Shown here: positions 15,244 to 19,484 of the stretch, in pieces
Layout: each line of letters starts with the position of its first letter
How positions within the stretch are numbered: the stretch's first letter is position 1
From: an uncultured Eggerthellaceae bacterium
Lineage (GTDB): Bacteria; Actinomycetota; Coriobacteriia; Coriobacteriales; Eggerthellaceae
Assembly (NCBI GenBank): GCA_934670115.1
Contig: CAKUOV010000044.1
Span: forward strand, 1-19,484
DNA length: 19,484 nt
Direction: 5' to 3'
Notes under the pieces: generated by a model
Database searches by the model: none
What the model was told of the DNA's origin: nothing
The model's input: only the letters and a program-made list of their open reading frames with translations
Program-made: the position numbers and the translations under genes

Positions 15244-15301
15244 TTGCACCGTCTCCGCGTATGCATCGCGCTTATTCCCATGAGCACCCTTTTGGGTGCA
15301 A
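15244..15301 (-). promoter_or_regulatory. Structured rplU leader with competing stems (candidate L21 autoregulatory leader)
   Basis: Right after the predicted start, the minus-strand RNA has GCACCC-AAAA-GGGTGC (15299-15294 with 15289-15284), a perfect 6-bp tetraloop hairpin. The same 5' strand, TTGCACC (15301-15295), can instead pair over 7 bp with GGTGCAA (15250-15244) downstream. Two mutually exclusive foldings are typical of ribosomal-protein leaders. Whether it matches the Bacillus L21 leader was not tested. Confidence 0.45.
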
Positions 15302-15309
15302 CCTGATAT

Positions 15310-15337
15310 ATGATAGCAGAAAGGTTCTGTATAGCAA
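15310..15337 (-). promoter_or_regulatory. Extended -10 promoter upstream of rplU
   Basis: On the minus strand, TGC immediately precedes the -10 box TATCAT (15315-15310), which makes an extended -10 element. The -35 region reads TTGCTA (15337-15332) at 16-bp spacing. Transcription should start near 15303, giving a leader of about 130 nt. This is the only strong promoter I see for the whole seven-gene cluster. Confidence 0.65.
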
Positions 15338-15432
15338 GTACTTTTTTGGCGTTCCTGCAAATTGATTGCTTGCAATCCTGCGAAGCCAGCGCAGAGGCGC
15401 GCGAAACGGATTCTAAAATCAGCAAGATGAAA

Positions 15433-15464
15433 TGTTGACAAAAGGTGGGGTAATTTGACAACAA
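15433..15464 (+). repeat. REP copy 4 (isolated, plus orientation)
   Basis: The left arm TGTTGACAAA (15433-15442) and loop AGGTGGGGTAA (15443-15453) match the other copies. The right arm TTTGACAACA carries one T-to-A change. It sits between the 3' end of the surface-protein gene and the rplU promoter, 7 kb from the RAYT gene. This shows that the palindrome is dispersed in trans. Confidence 0.85.
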
Positions 15465-15468
15465 CATG

Positions 15469-15506
15469 AAGGCGGCCCCGGGAGCAGGTCAGCCCAGGGT
15501 CGCCTT
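15469..15506 (-). terminator. GC-rich hairpin downstream of the surface-protein gene
   Basis: AAGGCG (15469-15474) pairs with CGCCTT (15501-15506), with further G-C pairing inside. On the minus strand it is followed by CATGTTGTTGTC, a poor U-tract, then REP copy 4. It could be the end of the surface-protein transcript, but this is not certain. Confidence 0.35.
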
Positions 15507-15522
15507 GGGAAAGGAAGGAGTC

Positions 15523-15576
15523 GCCGGCCGGGTGGATGGATTGGAACAAACCTCCGTCCCCCGTTCCACGGCCGGC
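15523..15576. repeat. Nested palindrome, REP-like, second type
   Basis: The outer arms GCCGGCCG (15523-15530) and CGGCCGGC (15569-15576) are perfect. Inside, TGGAAC (15542-15547) pairs with GTTCCA (15563-15568) around a 15-nt C-rich loop (AAACCTCCGTCCCCC). Short arms with an asymmetric G- or C-run loop resemble the architecture of the RAYT-linked copies, but the sequence differs. Only one copy was found in the window. Confidence 0.45.
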
Positions 15577-15603
15577 AACAGCGGATAGGTCTCAATCAGG
15601 CCA

Positions 15604-15634
15604 GGCCGGAAGGGCGATGCCGCCCGACCCGGCC
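15604..15634 (-). terminator. Strong hairpin 8 bp past the surface-protein stop codon
   Basis: GGCCGG (15604-15609) plus GGGCG (15612-15616) pair with CGCCC (15621-15625) and CCGGCC (15629-15634) around a 4-nt loop. It lies just after the TAA at 15642-15644. No T-run follows, so it may be a stability hairpin, or a terminator that does not use a U-tract. Confidence 0.4.
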
Positions 15635-15641
15635 GAAAGCC

Positions 15642-18600
15642 TTACGCCCAGGCCCCGTAGTGCACGAAGCGCTGGATGGCGAACGCGTCGACCGCGTCGA
15701 TGGCATCATCGCCGTTGACGTTTGCCGCCCACAGCAGGGTCGCGCGCGTCCAGCCGGCGGGAAGCGCCAGCGCGGCGTAGCCCTCGCCGTAGGCGCCGGT
15801 GGCCATGTCGTAGACCACCTGCGCGTCCACGATGTTCACGCGGCCGTTGCCGTTCGCGTCGCCCAGCGTGGCGTCCGCCAGCACGTCGAGCGTCGCGACG
15901 CCGCCCACGGTCGCCTGGTAATCCAGCGAGTCGCCCGCGATGGCGGCCGTGGCGTCCTTCACGCCGATGGTCGCGGCGTCGGCAGCCTTCAGCGCGCGCA
16001 GCGTGGCGGTGGCCGCCACAATGCCGCCCTGAGCGGTGGCATCGGCCTCGTTGCCGTAGAAGCTGAACAGGGCTTCAGCAGCGCCCTCGGCCGGCAGGAA
16101 CGACGCGCCCTCGGACAGGCCCGCGCCCTTCGAAACGCTCACGAGCTCGAACACGGCAGGGTCGAAGTCCAGCGTGCCGGACAGCGCCGCCGCGCCGTAG
16201 TTCGCGGAAACGGACACGTCCACCGTCACGGTGTCGCCCGCGCGCACGGCGGCGGGAGCGGCACCAGCGCCGTCAGCCGCGACGGCGGTGGAAACCTCGA
16301 ACTCGGGCGCTATCATCTTGCACAGATTGTCCGCGTCAACACCCAGCGGATCGTCGGTGCGGTTGTAGCCCTTTTGCGTGATGCCGCCGATACCGGGCAG
16401 CTCCTTGGAGGTGTCCATGTACGTGGCGCCGCTTTCCGTCTCGTGCGTGGCGCAGCTGGTGTCGACGTACTCCACGAAACCGAAGCCCTTGCTGGCACCG
16501 CAACCGTACGCGAACGCGTTGCCGTGGATGTCGTCGGATTTGTTCAAGCTGGCGTAATACCCGACGACGACGCCGATGGAAGCGTTATCGGCGCTCGCGG
16601 ACACCTTGCCGCCGAAGAAGTTGTCGGCAATGGTCCAGCAAGCGGTGCCCCATCCCTGGACGACCCTCGGGTCGCCGCCGGTGATGCCGCCCACGCAGTC
16701 GCTGCCCGCTACCGTGCCGGTGCAGGTGTTGCCCACGATGATGGGCTTAAGGCCGTTAGGCGCCCCGCCGCCCGGGTAGCCGCCGCCCACGATGCCGCCG
16801 GCGTACTTGCCGGATGCCTGCACCGTGCCGTCGAACGCGCAGTCGCGCACCTCGACCTGGCCCATCGCGTTGTCGCGCGTGGCGATGACGCCGCCCACAT
16901 AGTTTGTGCCCTTCACGGTGGCGTGGCTCACGCAGTTCTCGATAGTGCCCTGCATGCGTCCAGCGAAAGAGCCTACCATGGACTGGTCGCCGTCGCAGCC
17001 AACGGTCACGCCCGCCTCCACGGTGCAGTTGCGAACAGTGGCGACAAAGCCCGCCGAGCAGCCTGCGAAACCGTTCGTGGTGATATTGGCGCCCAAAAGA
17101 CCCGATTTCGTGATGTTCGTACCGCTTTTCAGCGTCACATTGTCGATGACCACGGAGGAGCCGGAAAGGCCCACGCCCTCCAGGTTGTTGACCAGGCCGT
17201 AGCCGTCAATGCGCTCGCCGTAGACGTTCAGGTCGCGCACAGTCGCACCCTTCACGTAGCCGATGAGCGGCTTACCACCCGCGGGCACCGTGACAGTATG
17301 GCCGTTGCCCAGGAACGTGCCCGAGAACGGCCAGAGATTCTTGCCGTTTTGGATATTGATGGTGCCGTCGGGCGTGGTGCCCATGGGCTTCCAGCCCGCG
17401 GGCAGCTCGATATCGGTCTCCAGGCTGATAAACTGCCCTTCGAACGAAATGCCCGAGTTCACGAAGCCGCCCAGCGCGGATATGTCACTTTGGCTGGAAA
17501 TAAGCCAAGGATGCTCCTGGGATCCGTCGCCTCCGAACGCGTCGGCAGGGGTGTATTCCTTCACTTCCACGATAGCCGTGTCGGAGCACACCTCGGACAC
17601 AACGCCGTCTTTGATGGTGCGCACCACGCAGTAGTATCCCGTCTCGTCAAGAAGCGACATGTCGGCAGAGGCCTGGGGGGATGTCTCGACCGTCATGCGC
17701 GTGTCAACGCCGTCGCGCACCTTGTGCCACTGGTACTGCACGATGGCGCCCTCATCGACGTGCGCCTCCACAGACAGCGTCGGGTCGCCGATGCCCCGGA
17801 AGACGCTCTTGCCCTCGGGCTGCTTCACGATGGTCGCGGGAGCGCCCACACCCGTACCGTCAGACTCGAAGAATACCTTCGTGCCGTTCTTCTCGATGGC
17901 AGACTTCGCGTAATCGGTCGCTGCGGCATCCCATTGCTCCTTGGTGCCGCCGAACAAGATGATCTCGGCCTTCTGAGAAACGTTGTACCGCTCAAGCGTC
18001 GCAGGCAGCACCAAAACGCGAATGTTGCTGTTCCCGAAGAGCTCATTGATCGTCTTCGCGCCGGGAAGGCGAACGTAGGATACCTGCTCAAGGTCGCCCA
18101 TGAACATATGGTAGGGATAATCCTTCACGGACGAGGGGAGCACCAGCTTGTCCAGGCTCGTCATGCCGAAGAACTGGGTGGTGGTTCCCCCGTCCGCGGC
18201 GGGGGTTGAGTCCAATGCGCCCAGACCCTCGGGCAGAACAAGCTCCGGAAGCGACGAGCAATTCAGGAACATGTCGTTGTACGCGGGCATGTTCTGCGGC
18301 AGGCGCACCGAGTTCAGGGACGTGCAATCCTGGAAGATGCCGTCGCCGTACGATGCCCCCTCCGCATCGGCCAGGTCGTCCATGACGAGCGTCTTGAGGC
18401 CCGTGCAGCTGCCGAAGGCATTTCCGCCGATGATATTCACCGTGCCGGGGATGCGCAGGCTCTCGATGCCCGCGCACTGAGAGAACGCGCCGGAGCCGAT
18501 TGATTGGAGAGACGCGGGGAACTCCACGCCCGTGATGCCGGTGCAGCCCCAAAACGCGCCGCTGCCGATGGATTTCAGCGTAGAGGGAAGCTTCAAGCCC

Positions 18601-19484
18601 GTAATGGCGGTGATGCCCTTGAAAGCGTTATCCGCTATCTCCTCGATGCCTTCGGGGATATCGAGCTGCCCCGACACGCCAGGCTTGCAGACATAGCTTA
18701 TCTCGTTTCCGTTCTTGAGCAGCATGCCGTTATCGAACGAGAAGATGCCGCCCTCGGCGCAGTTTATCGTTGCCAGGCTGTCGCAATCCCGGAATGCCAG
18801 GCGGTGGATGGTTTTCAGCGTGCTGGGCAGGCTTATCTCGCGAAGGCTGGTGCAGCCCCAGAAGAGATTCATGGGAAGGTCGGTCACGCCCTCGCGGATG
18901 ACTGCGGTTTCCAGGCTCTTGCAGTCGCGGAACATCATCATCGTGGCAAGCTTGCCGGCGCTGCCGCCAACCGTGACGCTTTTGATGCCCGATTTAATGA
19001 ACGGGCTTGAACCATAGCTTGCAACCGATGCGGGAACCACGATGGACTCAAGTGAAGAGGTCTCCCTGAACGCCATCTGCCCCACTTTCGTTATGCCCTC
19101 GGGAAGCGTTGCGCTTTTCAGGTTGGCGTAGCCGTCGAACGCAAGGTTGCCGATAGTCGTTACGCCCTGGTTCACCACCACAGAGGTGATGTCGGTTTTG
19201 TGGGCATCCCACGGCGCGGGGGCGCTGGTCGTGAAGTTCGGCATGGCTCCGTCCGTGCCCTCGACCGCGGAGATCCCCAGGCCGCCGTCGCTGTAGAATG
19301 CCCATGCGATGTTGCCGCTCGTGCCGGAATCCACCAACTCGGGGGCGGCGGGGGTTCCCACCTTCACGGTGAACGCGTAAGCCACCGCGTCGGCCGCATC
19401 GTTTTCAGCGTCCATGTTCGCGTAGCCGCTCTTCACGGTGATGGTCGCGCCGTCGGCCACCGGAACGTCCGCCGCGCGCTTGTA
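15642..19484 (-). CDS. Large BspA-type LRR surface protein with Ig-like, GLUG-like, cohesin and dockerin modules (5' partial)
   Basis: The frame is open to the window edge, so at least 1280 residues are visible and any signal peptide is outside. Visible residues about 90-510 are BspA/TpLRR-type repeats with recurring AF, LxxIxLPxTLxxIG and C-T/S-L phrasing. About 545-635 is an Ig-like domain (QYQWHKV, TGYYCVV). About 650-1040 is a beta-helix or GLUG-like region (HPWLISSQSD, FSGTFLGNGHTV, GGIVGGGYPGG). About 1065-1205 resembles a cohesin domain (VRAGDTVTVDVSV, LSGTLDFDPAVFELVSV). The C-terminal 70 residues are a type I dockerin with two calcium loops, DANGNGRVNIVD and NVNGDDAIDAVD. No sortase motif or transmembrane tail follows, so attachment may rely on the dockerin or on the missing N-terminus. 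Its role is likely adhesion or a surface scaffold. Base use is distinctly GC-richer than in the neighbours. Confidence 0.85.
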   Translation of the reverse strand, partial: YKRAADVPVADGATITVKSGYANMDAENDAADAVAYAFTVKVGTPAAPELVDSGTSGNIAWAFYSDGGLGISAVEGTDGAMPNFTTSAPAPWDAHKTDITSVVVNQGVTTIGNLAFDGYANLKSATLPEGITKVGQMAFRETSSLESIVVPASVASYGSSPFIKSGIKSVTVGGSAGKLATMMMFRDCKSLETAVIREGVTDLPMNLFWGCTSLREISLPSTLKTIHRLAFRDCDSLATINCAEGGIFSFDNGMLLKNGNEISYVCKPGVSGQLDIPEGIEEIADNAFKGITAITGLKLPSTLKSIGSGAFWGCTGITGVEFPASLQSIGSGAFSQCAGIESLRIPGTVNIIGGNAFGSCTGLKTLVMDDLADAEGASYGDGIFQDCTSLNSVRLPQNMPAYNDMFLNCSSLPELVLPEGLGALDSTPAADGGTTTQFFGMTSLDKLVLPSSVKDYPYHMFMGDLEQVSYVRLPGAKTINELFGNSNIRVLVLPATLERYNVSQKAEIILFGGTKEQWDAAATDYAKSAIEKNGTKVFFESDGTGVGAPATIVKQPEGKSVFRGIGDPTLSVEAHVDEGAIVQYQWHKVRDGVDTRMTVETSPQASADMSLLDETGYYCVVRTIKDGVVSEVCSDTAIVEVKEYTPADAFGGDGSQEHPWLISSQSDISALGGFVNSGISFEGQFISLETDIELPAGWKPMGTTPDGTINIQNGKNLWPFSGTFLGNGHTVTVPAGGKPLIGYVKGATVRDLNVYGERIDGYGLVNNLEGVGLSGSSVVIDNVTLKSGTNITKSGLLGANITTNGFAGCSAGFVATVRNCTVEAGVTVGCDGDQSMVGSFAGRMQGTIENCVSHATVKGTNYVGGVIATRDNAMGQVEVRDCAFDGTVQASGKYAGGIVGGGYPGGGAPNGLKPIIVGNTCTGTVAGSDCVGGITGGDPRVVQGWGTACWTIADNFFGGKVSASADNASIGVVVGYYASLNKSDDIHGNAFAYGCGASKGFGFVEYVDTSCATHETESGATYMDTSKELPGIGGITQKGYNRTDDPLGVDADNLCKMIAPEFEVSTAVAADGAGAAPAAVRAGDTVTVDVSVSANYGAAALSGTLDFDPAVFELVSVSKGAGLSEGASFLPAEGAAEALFSFYGNEADATAQGGIVAATATLRALKAADAATIGVKDATAAIAGDSLDYQATVGGVATLDVLADATLGDANGNGRVNIVDAQVVYDMATGAYGEGYAALALPAGWTRATLLWAANVNGDDAIDAVDAFAIQRFVHYGAWA

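Noticed and set aside
7234..15464. CRISPR-like interpretation of the four palindromic repeats
   Set aside because: Spacing is irregular (97 bp to 7 kb), orientations differ, and no cas genes are present. The repeats track with a RAYT gene instead.
15660..18209. 849-residue open frame on the plus strand opposite the surface-protein gene
   Set aside because: The minus strand clearly encodes BspA, Ig-like, cohesin and dockerin modules. The antisense frame is His/Arg/Ala/Gly-rich without domains, a known by-product of GC-rich codon bias.

Overview
The window reads as one chromosomal segment of an anaerobic, moderately high-GC Gram-positive bacterium. It is most likely a member of the Coriobacteriia (Eggerthellaceae-like). 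This rests on three things: the gene order rplU-rpmA-obgE-proB-proA-nadD-rsfS, a very large fused 2-hydroxyacyl-CoA dehydratase activase-type protein, and a BspA-like surface protein ending in cohesin and dockerin modules. The taxonomic call is inference from gene content; no 16S or other marker was tested.

Layout, left to right. Positions 1-199 hold no gene, only a perfect hairpin and a short 11-bp-period repeat. A tRNA-Val(CAC) with encoded CCA lies on the minus strand (200-274), with its own promoter and terminator. Next, all on the minus strand, come a 1522-residue fusion of two BadF/HgdC-type ATPase domains with dehydratase-like domains (380-4948) and trpS (5120-6169). A divergent intergenic region separates trpS from a short plus-strand pair, queD (6429-6851) and a YkgJ-type Cys-cluster protein (6879-7241). 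From 7234 to 8342 there is an AT-richer module: a REP-associated tyrosine transposase (RAYT/TnpA_REP) with three copies of a 33-35 bp palindrome whose 11-nt loop is invariant. A fourth copy lies 7 kb away at 15433. From 15173 down to 8343 runs a minus-strand housekeeping cluster: rplU, rpmA, obgE, proB, proA, a nadD-yqeK fusion and rsfS. It covers ribosome assembly, proline synthesis and NAD synthesis, and is probably driven mainly by an extended -10 promoter upstream of rplU with a structured leader. The last 3.8 kb is a visibly more GC-rich gene, open at the window edge, for a secreted or surface protein. Its visible order is BspA-type leucine-rich repeats, an Ig-like domain, a GLUG/beta-helix-like region, a cohesin-like domain and a type I dockerin.

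The strongest system-level observation is the RAYT with its cognate palindrome family. The copies sit exactly at gene ends and supply stop codons, and one copy is in trans. Other points of interest are the tandem activase domains, each keeping both cluster-ligating cysteines; a roughly 50-residue ProB N-terminal extension with no alternative start codon; the NadD-YqeK fusion; a possible L21 autoregulatory leader; and cohesin plus dockerin on one chain. No CRISPR array, complete prophage or obvious defence operon was seen.
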